Source: Mycobacterium sp. 852002-51057_SCH5723018
GTDB taxonomy: Bacteria > Actinomycetota > Actinomycetes > Mycobacteriales > Mycobacteriaceae
Assembly: GCF_001667035.1 (NCBI RefSeq)
Contig: NZ_LZIR01000008.1
Span: 124,001 to 188,000 of the forward strand
Length of the DNA: 64,000 nt
Reading direction: 5' to 3'
Shown here: one piece after another, positions 43,066 to 52,099 of the stretch
How positions within the stretch are numbered: the first letter of the stretch is position 1
How the letters are laid out: every line of letters begins with the position of its first letter
Translations under genes and position numbers: made by a program
The notes under the pieces: generated by a model
Database searches by the model: none
What the model saw: only the letters and a program-made list of their open reading frames with translations
Told to the model about the DNA's origin: nothing

Positions 43066-44549
43066 CGCGAATGCTCGAGGCTGCGGCGGATAATCGAAGC
43101 GGAACGCACAGCGGTGCGGGCGATTTCGCGCGCACCGCTATCCACAGCGGTGTTCGCGTACGCCTGCCAGACGTTGACCGCCGTAGCGGCGGCACTGGCG
43201 AACTGCGCAGGATCGTCTGTGGCGCAGCCTAATCGGCTTGCCGGGTCGACTTCCTCGAAGAGCCTCAGCAGGGCGCCGCGCGTGGAGTCATCACCCACCG
43301 TGCACGCTCCGGAATACAGGGCGGCCAACGCGCGCAGTTCGTTCAGCGTGTGCAGGGCGTCGCTGGACCGCAGAACCTCAATTCCGTCGAGTACCTCGTC
43401 TCGGACATGCTTGGTTACCTCGGGCCGCCGCGCGAGCCTTTCCACTTCGGCGAGGATACGCGTCGCCTTGTGGACTGCGCCTGCGTTCACGAAAAGGCTG
43501 TTGATGCGCCGCAGCAACACGGCCATCCCGGAAGTCCTGCGCATCGCGGAGTACAACGCCGGTGTCGAGCTAGACGCGTAGCCGGGTGCGCTGAACTCGC
43601 GGATACCCTGTATCGCAAGCCTTTCCACGAGTTCTGTTCTGCGAGCCCGGGGCAGCTGGGCTTGGGTGAGAACCGCGGACTCCTGAAAGCGCGAAGCGGT
43701 GCGCAGCATCCGCAGGCGTTGGTCCTGCCGCAGTGCCGCGATCGTGTGCAGCGCGTCGGTGTGAGTTTGGTTGAACGCTGCGCTCTCGGTGGTTTCGGCG
43801 AGGCGGCCCATCACGGGCAACACACCGGCGAGCTGGCGCCTGAATCTGGCCGCATGGCCGTCCGCCACGGCAGTCGCGGTGGTGAGGGGATCCGGACCGG
43901 GATAGGTGTCAGCGCGGCTGAGCGCTCCGATCGCGTTTGCGGGGAAGGTGTAGCGCGAGCGGGTTCGTCGGCGGAAGTCGTTGATGACGGCGCTTTCGGT
44001 TTCGCGGATCTCGGCACCGCCGAACACGAAGAGCAAGACGTCGGCGGCACCGCTTGCCAGCAATGTCTCGGTCTGCCGGGCAAGTCCCTCATCCCCGGAC
44101 AGGCCGGGAGTGTCGATGACGGTCAGCTGCCGCAGCCGCTCGAACGACAAGGGGACATCGAGGCGCTCGATGGTGGCTTCGGGGACCGGCAGATCGTCAG
44201 GCAATCGAGGCTCACTGGACTGCGGATCGGCGACAAGCCACAGCGGGCGGCGACTACCGTCACGACAGATGACTTCGCGCTGTTGCTGCCCGAACCGGTA
44301 CCAGGTGACCACCCGGGTGCATTCGGTGGCGGCGGTGGGCGCAACCCGGTGACCGATCAGGGCGTTGACCAACGTCGACTTGCCGGCGCTGGTATGTCCT
44401 GCGACCGCCAGCGTCAGCGGCTCCTCGAGAGTGGCCTCCAAGCTAGCCAATTCACCGTCCGGGTCGCCGAGCAGTCGAACGGCGTCGGCGATCAGTTTCG
44501 ATACGTCCGACCTCAGCGCCCCCGTCACCGCGGCCCCCGCGTCGTCCAC
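43062..44549 (-). CDS. dynamin-like GTPase (smaller of the pair)
   Basis: 495 aa from a GTG. G1 VAGHTSAGKSTLVNALIGHR, G3 TVIDTPGLSGDEG and a G4-like GALSRADTYPG. The remaining 250 residues are helical. It resembles IniC. Two dynamin-like proteins in tandem usually form a working pair on membranes. First gene of the minus-strand operon; its start is 279 bp from the divergent sigma-factor gene, so the two operons share a control region. Confidence 0.82.
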   Translation of the reverse strand: MDDAGAAVTGALRSDVSKLIADAVRLLGDPDGELASLEATLEEPLTLAVAGHTSAGKSTLVNALIGHRVAPTAATECTRVVTWYRFGQQQREVICRDGSRRPLWLVADPQSSEPRLPDDLPVPEATIERLDVPLSFERLRQLTVIDTPGLSGDEGLARQTETLLASGAADVLLFVFGGAEIRETESAVINDFRRRTRSRYTFPANAIGALSRADTYPGPDPLTTATAVADGHAARFRRQLAGVLPVMGRLAETTESAAFNQTHTDALHTIAALRQDQRLRMLRTASRFQESAVLTQAQLPRARRTELVERLAIQGIREFSAPGYASSSTPALYSAMRRTSGMAVLLRRINSLFVNAGAVHKATRILAEVERLARRPEVTKHVRDEVLDGIEVLRSSDALHTLNELRALAALYSGACTVGDDSTRGALLRLFEEVDPASRLGCATDDPAQFASAAATAVNVWQAYANTAVDSGAREIARTAVRSASIIRRSLEHSR

Positions 44550-44827
44550 ATACGTGCCATGCCCGTATTCGACAGCGCCAGGCGCACCAAAGTTCCCCGG
44601 ATCGGCGTGCGCGCGTGTACAACCGGCATAGCGGAATGATAGGGGCGAACCGTCGAGGGGGCCTGGTTTTGCGCACCGCCCGGTGGGCTCCTCGCCGGCC
44701 GTGCGGCGCGAATTCGCCAGAGCGTCGGCGATTGTCTACCACCCGAGGACGCGCGCCGTATGCTACGGGAGACGTGCAGCCGGGCCTGTGGGCCGCTCGC
44801 CGCAGGTCGCACAGTGCGGAGGCACCG

Positions 44828-45466
44828 ATGAGCGAGGTGTCCGGAGCGGACATGCCCGACGAGGGCGCCCTGGTCGAGGCCGCCCAGCAGGGTGACCGGC
44901 AGGCGATGAACCAGTTGCTGGCCAGGCACTGGAAGACCGTCGATACGCTGTGCCGCCGCATGTTGCGCAATGCGCTGGACGCCGAGGACGCGCGACAGGA
45001 GGCGTTGTTACAGGCGGCGCGGCGGATCTCGACGTTTCAGGGCCGGTCGTCGTTCGGCACCTGGATCTACGCGGTGACGCGCCATGTCTGTTTGAACGAA
45101 ATCCAGAAGGCCACCCGCCACCCCACGACACCGTTCGCCGACCAGCTCGACGGATCAGTGGCCCCCGCCGGCAGCCTGCGCCATGACCGCAGACAGGTGC
45201 CGCGGCGCCCCGTATCCGCCGACGACCTCGGACGCGCCTCGCAGCGCCTCGATATCGACGCGGCCATGCGCGAGGTCAGTCCGGCCTACCACTCGGTGCT
45301 GGTGATGTGGTTCTTCGGAGACATGACCCTCGCCGACATCGCCTCCCGGCTGGATATCCCGGTGAACACCGTCAAGACGAGACTGTTCAAGGGAAAGGCA
45401 CAACTGGCTCAGCTGTTGGGGGAACCTGACGACCCGATGGCATTGTCCAACCAGGGTTCGCGATGA
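44828..45466 (+). CDS. ECF-type RNA polymerase sigma factor
   Basis: 212 aa from ATG 44828, five bases after GGAGG. Region 2 is LLARHWKTVDTLCRRMLRNA, then AEDARQEALLQAARRISTFQ with SFGTWIYAVTRHVCLNEIQK; region 4 is LADIASRLDIPVNTVKTRLF. No separate anti-sigma factor with a zinc motif is adjacent, so regulation is unusual. The acidic protein encoded 52 bp downstream is the only candidate partner. It likely directs the Hsp70/C39 operon and perhaps the divergent dynamin operon. Confidence 0.85.
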   Translation: MSEVSGADMPDEGALVEAAQQGDRQAMNQLLARHWKTVDTLCRRMLRNALDAEDARQEALLQAARRISTFQGRSSFGTWIYAVTRHVCLNEIQKATRHPTTPFADQLDGSVAPAGSLRHDRRQVPRRPVSADDLGRASQRLDIDAAMREVSPAYHSVLVMWFFGDMTLADIASRLDIPVNTVKTRLFKGKAQLAQLLGEPDDPMALSNQGSR

Positions 45467-45518
45467 ACCGGACTTCCGAACAGCGCAACGAACCGCGACC
45501 AGCCGAGGTGATGATCCG

Positions 45519-45899
45519 ATGAGCGATCACGACGACGGTGGCTTCGACGACGAACTCGTCCCCCCCGACGACGCCATCGCCGATCAGGTGCTGCGCGACC
45601 TGCTGACCCGGATCCCGCACGACCCCGACGCGATCGGTGAGATTCCCGCCGATGCGCTGGCCGAGATCGATCGCGCCGTCACCGCGGCCTGGCCCGATGA
45701 CCGTCCGCCGAACGCGGAGCAGATCGCGCGGGAAGACGGCGATGATCCCTTCCTGCCCCACGACGTCGCGCCCGATCATCCGTGGTCTGATGACGTGCAC
45801 CCCGGCCACGACGCCTACGGGCACGAGGACTCCCACGGCGGGCACGAGCAGCCCGACGACCGCGGTCACCACGGACACGACGACGGCTGGCATTTCTGA
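45519..45899 (+). CDS. acidic, His-rich protein of unknown function
   Basis: 126 aa. The first 65 residues have helical, anti-sigma-like features (DDAIADQVLRDLLTRIPHDP, ADALAEIDRAVTAAW). The last 50 are almost entirely D, H, G and E (DSHGGHEQPDDRGHHGHDDG), which could bind metal ions. It begins MSDHDDGG; the next gene's product begins MSDHAEHT, also His/Asp-rich, so the two may share an ancestral N-terminus. GAGGTG eight bases upstream. Confidence 0.6.
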   Translation: MSDHDDGGFDDELVPPDDAIADQVLRDLLTRIPHDPDAIGEIPADALAEIDRAVTAAWPDDRPPNAEQIAREDGDDPFLPHDVAPDHPWSDDVHPGHDAYGHEDSHGGHEQPDDRGHHGHDDGWHF

Positions 45900-45998
45900 C
45901 CCGGCTGCGCGTGAAGGGAAACCTTTCACCGCTGTCGCGCTGTCTACCAAGCAGCGGGCACACCAGCGGCCCCACCCACCACCGAAGGGATGCGTTCG

Positions 45999-46958
45999 AT
46001 GAGCGATCACGCCGAGCACACATTTGGCGCCGGAGCGTCTCACGGGGCTTTTCACGAGGCCCATGACGACCACTCCCACTTTGGCTCGCACGACCCGCAC
46101 GACAGCCATGACTTCGTGCCCGGCATGCCCTACGCGCAGCCGGTCGGCCCCGGCTTCGAGCACGGCGATCCGGCGCAGGCCGTGACCTATTGGTTCGCCC
46201 AGCACGGCAGCGACTGTGTGCCCGCCTCGGTGACCCAGGTCCTCAGTGAAGCCGTCGGTCATCGGGTGCCCGAGTCCGAAGTACTGCAACGGATGACAAC
46301 GCTCGGCATGGACCTGCCGACCAGCACCCAAGGCGTTCCGTTCGCCGACGCCGAAAGGCTGCTGGACAGCTTCGGGATTTCCTCGCACGAGGAGCACCAC
46401 GTCACGCTGGCTCGGCTGGAGGGCTACCTGGACCAGGGGCGCAGCGTCATCCTGGGTGTGGACGCCAATCCGATCTGGCACTATCAGGACGGGGAATCCC
46501 AGGGCCCTGCCCCGCACGCGGTGATGATCACCTCGATCGACGAATCGACCGGCACCGTCACGCTCTCGGACACCGGCAACCCCCATGGCAACGAGGAGCA
46601 CGTGCCGCTGAACGTCTTCATGTACGCGTGGGGTGAACAGGGCAATCAGCTGGTGGTCACCGACTCCGCGATCGACCATCATCCGGGACCGGCGCTGATG
46701 CCGCTGACGCTGCACCCGTTCCCCCCGGACCTCCCGACGCACAGCGTTCCGCCACTCGCAAACCCCGAAATACCTGACGGACTGGCGCGGCCGGGTCAGA
46801 GCTACGCAGTACTGGCGGGTGACACGTTGTGGGACATCGCCGAACGCGCCTACGGCAACGGTGCCGACTACACCGTCATCGCCGCGGCCAACGGCATCAC
46901 CGATCCCGATCACATCGCGGCGGGCGTGGTGCTGACGATTCCCGAACGCACCGAGTAG
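45999..46958 (+). CDS. C39-like papain-fold protein with C-terminal LysM
   Basis: 319 aa, ATG 45999 eight bases after GAAGGG. The first 55 residues are His/Asp-rich. Residues 60-225 fit the C39-type cysteine peptidase fold: C73 in GSDCVPASVTQVL, H173 in PAPHAVMITSID, D191 in SDTGNP. Residues about 270-318 are one LysM (YAVLAGDTLWDIAERAYGNG, AAANGITDPDHIAAG). LysM implies peptidoglycan contact, yet no Sec or Tat signal or membrane segment is present. So it is either cytosolic or exported by another route. Confidence 0.7.
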   Translation: MSDHAEHTFGAGASHGAFHEAHDDHSHFGSHDPHDSHDFVPGMPYAQPVGPGFEHGDPAQAVTYWFAQHGSDCVPASVTQVLSEAVGHRVPESEVLQRMTTLGMDLPTSTQGVPFADAERLLDSFGISSHEEHHVTLARLEGYLDQGRSVILGVDANPIWHYQDGESQGPAPHAVMITSIDESTGTVTLSDTGNPHGNEEHVPLNVFMYAWGEQGNQLVVTDSAIDHHPGPALMPLTLHPFPPDLPTHSVPPLANPEIPDGLARPGQSYAVLAGDTLWDIAERAYGNGADYTVIAAANGITDPDHIAAGVVLTIPERTE

Positions 46959-46970
46959 CCGGCAGGCGTT

Positions 46971-47423
46971 GTGAAGACACGGATCGCGCGCTTGTCAGCT
47001 CAGGCTACGGTGGCGCTGGCGGTAGTCGCCGGCGCACCCGCGGCCCACGCCGACACCGACTACCAGTTTTTCCAGTCCCCGTCGGGAAACATCGCTTGCC
47101 TGTTGGGCACCGTCTCCGAAAACGGCGGACCGCGGGCGACCGCAAGCTGTCAGGTCGGCGAACACACCTTCGCCGCACCGCCTCGCCCCGGCGCTTGTGC
47201 AGGCGGCTGGGGCGACAGCGTCGTCGTGACACAGGGACGGCCGGCGTCGATGCAGTGCCACACGGACACAATGCTTCCGTCGCACGATCCGGTGCTGCCG
47301 TACGGCCACAGCCGCTCGGCCGGCCCGATCACCTGTGCGAGCGAACCGTCCGGAATCACATGTACCGATACGACGACCGGGCACGCCTTTTCGCTCTCGC
47401 ACGACGGTTATCGGCTCAGCTGA
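46971..47423 (+). CDS. secreted protein, DUF6636-like
   Basis: 150 aa. Signal peptide LSAQATVALAVVAGAPAAHA with cleavage before DTDYQ. The mature part starts FFQSPSGNIACLLG, typical of DUF6636-like secreted actinobacterial proteins, and has six cysteines that probably form disulphides. GTG start 12 bp after the C39-LysM stop, so it is in the same operon. Function unknown. Confidence 0.72.
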   Translation: MKTRIARLSAQATVALAVVAGAPAAHADTDYQFFQSPSGNIACLLGTVSENGGPRATASCQVGEHTFAAPPRPGACAGGWGDSVVVTQGRPASMQCHTDTMLPSHDPVLPYGHSRSAGPITCASEPSGITCTDTTTGHAFSLSHDGYRLS

Positions 47424-47513
47424 TCGCTGCGACGCCGTTCGCCGGAAGGCACGCCGGATCGACCGGGCCGACCTATATTTCAGTCATGCCCGATTGCCAG
47501 AGGAGTCGCTGAG

Positions 47514-49955
47514 ATGTGGTCGTTGGGGGTGGACTTCGGAACCACCGCGACCGCGGCGGCCGTCGGGATACCCGGAGCTGACCCGGCGTCCGTGGTACTG
47601 GCCAATGGCGCCCCGACCATGCCCTCGTCGGTCTTCGCCGAGCGCGGCGGCGCACTGCTGGCCGGAGACGACGCCGACAACTTCGCCGCCGACGACTGGC
47701 GAGCCTATGAGCCGACGCCCAAACGGTGCGTCGACACCGACCCTATCCTCCTGGGCGACAACGAATTCAGGCCGGCACAACTGATCGGCGCGGTGATTTG
47801 CCCCGTCATCGCCGACGCCGTCCGACATCGAAACGGCCAGCCGCCCGCGCGATTGGTCCTCACGCATCCGGTCCGCTGGCGGCAGACCCACCGTGATCTT
47901 CTCGCCGATGCTCTAATCGCAGGTTCTGCCGAGAGCGGCGGTACGGGACTGCCTGAGCCTGAGTTCGTCAGCGAGCCGGAGGCCGCGGCGCACTGGTTCG
48001 CCCGGCGCAACCCGCCACGACCCGGCGACTACGTCGCCGTCTATGACCTCGGCGGGGGGACGTTCGACACCACAGTGTTGCGCGCCCAGCCCGACGGCGG
48101 GTTCGAGGAGGTCAAATCCGGAGGGATCGAGCAGTTGGGCGGCTTCGACTTCGATCAGGCGCTGTTCACCTATCTCGGCGAGCGCCACATCCACCCCGCC
48201 GACCCTGGGCTGTGGATGGCTCTGTCGGACCCCGCTACCGAGGATCCCACCGCGCTGCGGCAACGACGCCAGCTGCGTCAACGTGCCCAACTGCTGAAGC
48301 ACAGGTTGACGACATTGAGGGAATTCACGTTGGGCCTGCCGGGCGTCCGTGAACCGGTATCGGTCACTCTCTCCGAATACGAGACGCTGATCCGTGGTCA
48401 CGTCGAGGACACGATCACCGAACTCAGCCAAACGATCTCCGATGCCGGACTCGAGATCGACGACATCAGCGTCATCTATCGCATCGGTGGGGCGGCCATT
48501 ACACCAGTCGTCCGTGCCGCCCTTGACGAACTACGCCGCCCGGTGCGTCAGGACGAAGATCATTGGAAGCTCGTGGTTGCCCTAGGGGCCGTGACGATGC
48601 CGGCGGAGCGGACGGAGAATCAGAAGCGAGCGAGGCCGAAGCGCTCGACCACTGACCTTCCGCCGGCATCAGACGCGCTGGCGGCCTCTGACCCCACCGC
48701 TACGGCCCGATCGCTCGAACGTCTGGTCGCCGGCGCCGATCCAGAGCTCTCATCGAGCGCCGCCGTCCAATTGGCGCGAATGCCGTTGCCGGACAAGCTC
48801 ACTGCCCGTCACGATCACGCTGTGACCGCCGCGCTGATGGGGGATTACGGCCTGGCTTGCAGCGAACTCGAGGCCGTTGTCAGGGAACGCACCGCGGCAC
48901 TGGGCGCGCGGCACCCTGACACCATCGGCTCCCGTCGATTGTTGGCACAGTTCCGGATGCTGTCCGGCGAAAGTGAGCGTGCCGCAGGGGAATTCGCCGA
49001 GCTATCCAAGACGTACCGGAGTCTGAACGATCCCTGGGCGCTGGTGTGCGATTACTACCATTCACAGTGCGACAAGAGCGTCAGCGTCGACGTCGACTAC
49101 CTGAGGCGGCTGCACCAGGCCGCAGCCAAGTTGTGCACGCAGTACGTGGAAGAATTCGGACCCGTCTCCACCGAGACGGTGTCAGCGCGCCTCGCGCTGG
49201 TCCAGCTATATGAGCTCGATGAATATCGTTCGACAAGCGCTGAGGAGTATCGGCACCTGGTCGAGGCGATGTCGATAATCCGCGGCGCCGAGCACTCGGA
49301 CACCCTGCGCCTGCGCCTGCGGCTGGGCGTGGTTCTCCGATCAATCAACGATATGGAAGCCGGGTTGTCGGAGCTGCGGGCCGTGGTCGCGGCACTGACC
49401 AAATCGCGCGGAGCCGATGACCCCGATACCTTGTTCGCCCGGGTGCAGCTGGCCGAGAGGTCCGGCCTCGCGTACGGAGCGCCAGCGAGTGCCGCCGACT
49501 GGACATCGATACTGCACGATTCAAAGGCCACCCTGGGGCCCGATCACCCGGCCACGCTCTACGCCGCCCACGCCCACGCCGTCTGGCTGGCCGACGACAA
49601 ACGGTACTTCGAGGCGCTCACCGAACTCGAGGCCGTCGCGGCCGCGCGCACCCGGGTGCTGGGCCCCCGCAACCTTTGCACGCTGCATTCCCGCTGGCAG
49701 CTCGCCGTCGTCGCCGGCTCCACGGGCAATGCCGCCCGGGCCGCCGTCGAGCTGAAACGGGTGTTGTCCGACGCGAAAAGCTTTCCGGCTGTTGCACTAA
49801 CGCTGGAGAACGGGATCAGCATGACGGGGCTCGCTGCCGATCTCAAAACGTGGTGGGCGAAGTCTTCGACGTTGGCGCGCCGGCGCTATGCGGTTGCGAA
49901 CGGAACTGCCGAGGAGCGCGCCGCCTCCCAACGGCAGACGTGGCTGCGGCCCTGA
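47514..49955 (+). CDS. Hsp70-family ATPase with TPR-like C-terminus
   Basis: 813 aa. The nucleotide-binding domain has the phosphate-1 motif LGVDFGTTATAAAVG, phosphate-2 YDLGGGTFDTTVL (about residue 180) and the adenosine motif YRIGGAAITPVVRA (about 322). After residue 430 the usual beta-sandwich substrate-binding domain is replaced by helical repeats of the kinesin-light-chain TPR kind (GARHPDTIGSRRLLAQFRML, GADDPDTLFARVQL, LGPDHPATLYAAHAHAVW). It is probably a scaffold or client-specific chaperone. A GrpE-like protein is encoded in the divergent operon. Confidence 0.85.
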   Translation: MWSLGVDFGTTATAAAVGIPGADPASVVLANGAPTMPSSVFAERGGALLAGDDADNFAADDWRAYEPTPKRCVDTDPILLGDNEFRPAQLIGAVICPVIADAVRHRNGQPPARLVLTHPVRWRQTHRDLLADALIAGSAESGGTGLPEPEFVSEPEAAAHWFARRNPPRPGDYVAVYDLGGGTFDTTVLRAQPDGGFEEVKSGGIEQLGGFDFDQALFTYLGERHIHPADPGLWMALSDPATEDPTALRQRRQLRQRAQLLKHRLTTLREFTLGLPGVREPVSVTLSEYETLIRGHVEDTITELSQTISDAGLEIDDISVIYRIGGAAITPVVRAALDELRRPVRQDEDHWKLVVALGAVTMPAERTENQKRARPKRSTTDLPPASDALAASDPTATARSLERLVAGADPELSSSAAVQLARMPLPDKLTARHDHAVTAALMGDYGLACSELEAVVRERTAALGARHPDTIGSRRLLAQFRMLSGESERAAGEFAELSKTYRSLNDPWALVCDYYHSQCDKSVSVDVDYLRRLHQAAAKLCTQYVEEFGPVSTETVSARLALVQLYELDEYRSTSAEEYRHLVEAMSIIRGAEHSDTLRLRLRLGVVLRSINDMEAGLSELRAVVAALTKSRGADDPDTLFARVQLAERSGLAYGAPASAADWTSILHDSKATLGPDHPATLYAAHAHAVWLADDKRYFEALTELEAVAAARTRVLGPRNLCTLHSRWQLAVVAGSTGNAARAAVELKRVLSDAKSFPAVALTLENGISMTGLAADLKTWWAKSSTLARRRYAVANGTAEERAASQRQTWLRP

Positions 49956-50060
49956 TCCGCTAGACGCATTCCGCGGAGAACCTTTCGCTGCCGCAGGCCC
50001 TCACACCTTGCAGCAGCCGTCGGCTGCCGGTCATCATCCCCACCCGTACGAGGAGTCGAC

Positions 50061-50417
50061 ATGAACACCACCACCATCCGCAACATCCTGGGTGCCCTCG
50101 CCGCTGTCGTGGTCATCCCCGCGGGGGCACTGGCCGTCGCCAGCACCGCGAGCGCCGAGAAGCCACAGGTCAGTGCCGCCGATCAGCAGTTCCTCTCCGC
50201 CATCAGCAAGGAAGGAATCGGCTTCGACACACCCCAGGGCGCGATCGCCGACGCCAACAGCGTGTGCCAGTCGCTGGGCGGCGGCGGCACCGGGGGACAG
50301 CTGGTCAGCGACATCACCTCGCACACCAACCTGACACGCCGGCAGGCCGCCGTCTTCCTGGTCCAGTCGGTCAAGACCTACTGCCCCTCCGAAAGCGGAC
50401 AACTCACCGCCAAGTGA
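50061..50417 (+). CDS. DUF732 secreted protein
   Basis: 118 aa. Signal peptide ILGALAAVVVIPAGALAVAS with an ASA-E cleavage site. The mature part has the DUF732 pattern: DQQFLSAISKEGIGF, ANSVCQSLGGG and VKTYCPSESGQL with two conserved cysteines. GAGGAG upstream. It lies 105 bp after the Hsp70 gene and is closed off by the hairpin at 50425. Confidence 0.82.
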   Translation: MNTTTIRNILGALAAVVVIPAGALAVASTASAEKPQVSAADQQFLSAISKEGIGFDTPQGAIADANSVCQSLGGGGTGGQLVSDITSHTNLTRRQAAVFLVQSVKTYCPSESGQLTAK

Positions 50418-50424
50418 GCCGACG

Positions 50425-50458
50425 CGTGCCCCGGATTCCGATCGGGATCCGGGGCACG
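50425..50458 (+). terminator. hairpin terminator after the DUF732 gene
   Basis: Perfect 12-bp stem CGTGCCCCGGAT/ATCCGGGGCACG around a 10-base loop that is itself palindromic (CCGATCGG). There is no T-tract, as in many mycobacterial terminators. It lies between convergent genes. Confidence 0.75.
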
Positions 50459-50467
50459 TCCGTATCA

Positions 50468-50710
50468 TCAGCACGCAGCGCCCGGGGTATGGACGCACGG
50501 AGTGGGCATATGGATGGAGGGAAAGGTGGGCACTGGCTTGTCGGGATGGGTCAAAGTGTGCCAATGCAGTACCACATAAAGGATCCCAGCCCCCACGAAA
50601 AGCAAGCCGCCGCCCCCAGCGACCTTGGCGGGACTGATCTTTCGCGGAACGTCCGGGATTTTGGGACGCTGCCGAGGCTCGGCATTGTTTTCGGCCGAAT
50701 CATCGCTCAC
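50468..50710 (-). CDS. small single-pass membrane protein, 80 aa
   Basis: GTG 50710 follows AGGGGG by five bases. After 30 polar residues (SDDSAENNAEPRQRPKIPDV) comes one helix, VAGGGGLLFVGAGILYVVLH, and a Pro-rich outer tail with two cysteines (PTPCVHTPGAAC). No family recognised. The frame extends upstream to 50827, but without support. Confidence 0.45.
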   Translation of the reverse strand: MSDDSAENNAEPRQRPKIPDVPRKISPAKVAGGGGLLFVGAGILYVVLHWHTLTHPDKPVPTFPSIHMPTPCVHTPGAAC

Positions 50711-50831
50711 GCTGGCCCCCTGCCCGGGCATTCTTCGACATGCAGCAAAGGCGCTCATCAGCCGATACTGACCGGGTGAGAGTACCAAGAGCTGCCCGTC
50801 ACCGCCAGGCTGAAGGCATTGGGGCAAATGC

Positions 50832-51536
50832 CTAGTACCGGGACCAGCGGCGCTTGTCGAGCGCGTAAAGCCACGGCAATGTCAAAAAGGGCGTCATGTA
50901 GAAGATGTCGAATACCCACCAGCCGGTGACGCCGAAGACGCTCGCGCCGAATCGCTCGGGGAAGTTCACGACCATGTTGACGACGTAGCCCAGCCACACC
51001 ATCAGATAGGCCCAGCTGGTGATGATCATCCATCGATATCCCCAGCGCTTGAGCTTGATGAAGCCGTATGCCGCGGCGAGCCGGGCGGGGAAGAGGCCCA
51101 GGATGCACAGGAATTCCCAGCTCTTCTCCCCGGCAGCGGCGGAGCCGCCCGCCCAGGTGCTGTTGTAGTCGAGGTAATAGGCGCCGTCCACGAGCCGGCC
51201 CCACCCGGTGAAAGCCCATTCGACGATGCGGGCGTTGTGGGCCCAAACGTCCAATGACCAGCCGAGGAAGTTGGCGGCCGCGTCGACCATCGCGAACATG
51301 CCGAACAGTGTGACCGCCGACGGCCGGACAAACTCCCCAGAAGTCTTGGCCCTTGCCATCTTGACGAATCCGAGGGCGATGATGACGAGGCCGATCGGGC
51401 TAAAGATGAGACTGCCCGCCAGTACCGCTCCGGTGATCAGCCAGCGGTCGGCGGCCTTGACCGCTGGTCCATCGTTGTCAGGCACCACGCGGTGCGGGGT
51501 CTGTGCGGTGGTGGGAGTCGCTTCGATGCTGCTCAT
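50832..51536 (-). CDS. multi-pass membrane protein, 234 aa
   Basis: Five or so membrane helices (WLITGAVLAGSLIFSPIGLV, VTLFGMFAMVDAAANFLGWS, AYLMVWLGYVVNMVVNF, WWVFDIFYMTPFLTLPWLYA). Aromatic-rich loops (YYLDYNSTWAGG). The ATG overlaps the stop of the upstream gene by four bases, so the two membrane proteins are made together. No family recognised. Confidence 0.7.
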   Translation of the reverse strand: MSSIEATPTTAQTPHRVVPDNDGPAVKAADRWLITGAVLAGSLIFSPIGLVIIALGFVKMARAKTSGEFVRPSAVTLFGMFAMVDAAANFLGWSLDVWAHNARIVEWAFTGWGRLVDGAYYLDYNSTWAGGSAAAGEKSWEFLCILGLFPARLAAAYGFIKLKRWGYRWMIITSWAYLMVWLGYVVNMVVNFPERFGASVFGVTGWWVFDIFYMTPFLTLPWLYALDKRRWSRY

Positions 51537-52099
51537 AGCACCCAGCCGTAACGTATTGCCACAACCGGGATGACTAAGGAAGCGCCGACAACGATGCCGA
51601 CCAGGCACGAAATGGCAACTGCCATCAAGAACTTGGTCAACGTCGGCACCTGCACGACGTACCAGGAGGCGCCGTCGGCCAGATCGACATCGTCGTCATC
51701 GGGCGCTACCGGATCGTCGATGCTCGGGTTTTCCATTCGGCTCGCTGCCAAGTACCAGACGGCCAGAATCACCACGTCCACGGCAACGGCGCCGGCGAGC
51801 AATCCGAGGTCCCCCCAGAACCCAGTGCCTCGCGTCGGCGGTAGCCGCTCGGGAAGTTCTTTGCCGTCGCCCATTCCGGTGCCGTAACCAAACACTGCGG
51901 CCGCCGAATAGCAGGCGGAGATGACGATTACGAAGAAGGCGACACACACGGCCGCGAGCACATATATGCCCCGTTTGCGCTGGCGATACGCGCGGTCAGA
52001 GGCGGAGGCTGCCATCTCACCCGCCCCTGGCGAAAGCAACGGCGTTGCCTCGGGTTGCGGATTGGCGGGAGTGGAAATCCCCGTTTGGTGGTCCTGCAT
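51533..52099 (-). CDS. three-helix membrane protein, 188 aa
   Basis: ATG 52099 lies six bases after GGGGG; upstream starts at 52105 and beyond are possible. The cytosolic N-terminus is polar. Helices are VLAAVCVAFFVIVISACYSA, LLAGAVAVDVVILAVWYLA and FLMAVAISCLVGIVVGASLV, with an acidic loop (DDPVAPDDDDVDLADG). Coupled by ATGA to the next gene. Function unknown. Confidence 0.68.
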   Translation of the reverse strand: MQDHQTGISTPANPQPEATPLLSPGAGEMAASASDRAYRQRKRGIYVLAAVCVAFFVIVISACYSAAAVFGYGTGMGDGKELPERLPPTRGTGFWGDLGLLAGAVAVDVVILAVWYLAASRMENPSIDDPVAPDDDDVDLADGASWYVVQVPTLTKFLMAVAISCLVGIVVGASLVIPVVAIRYGWVL

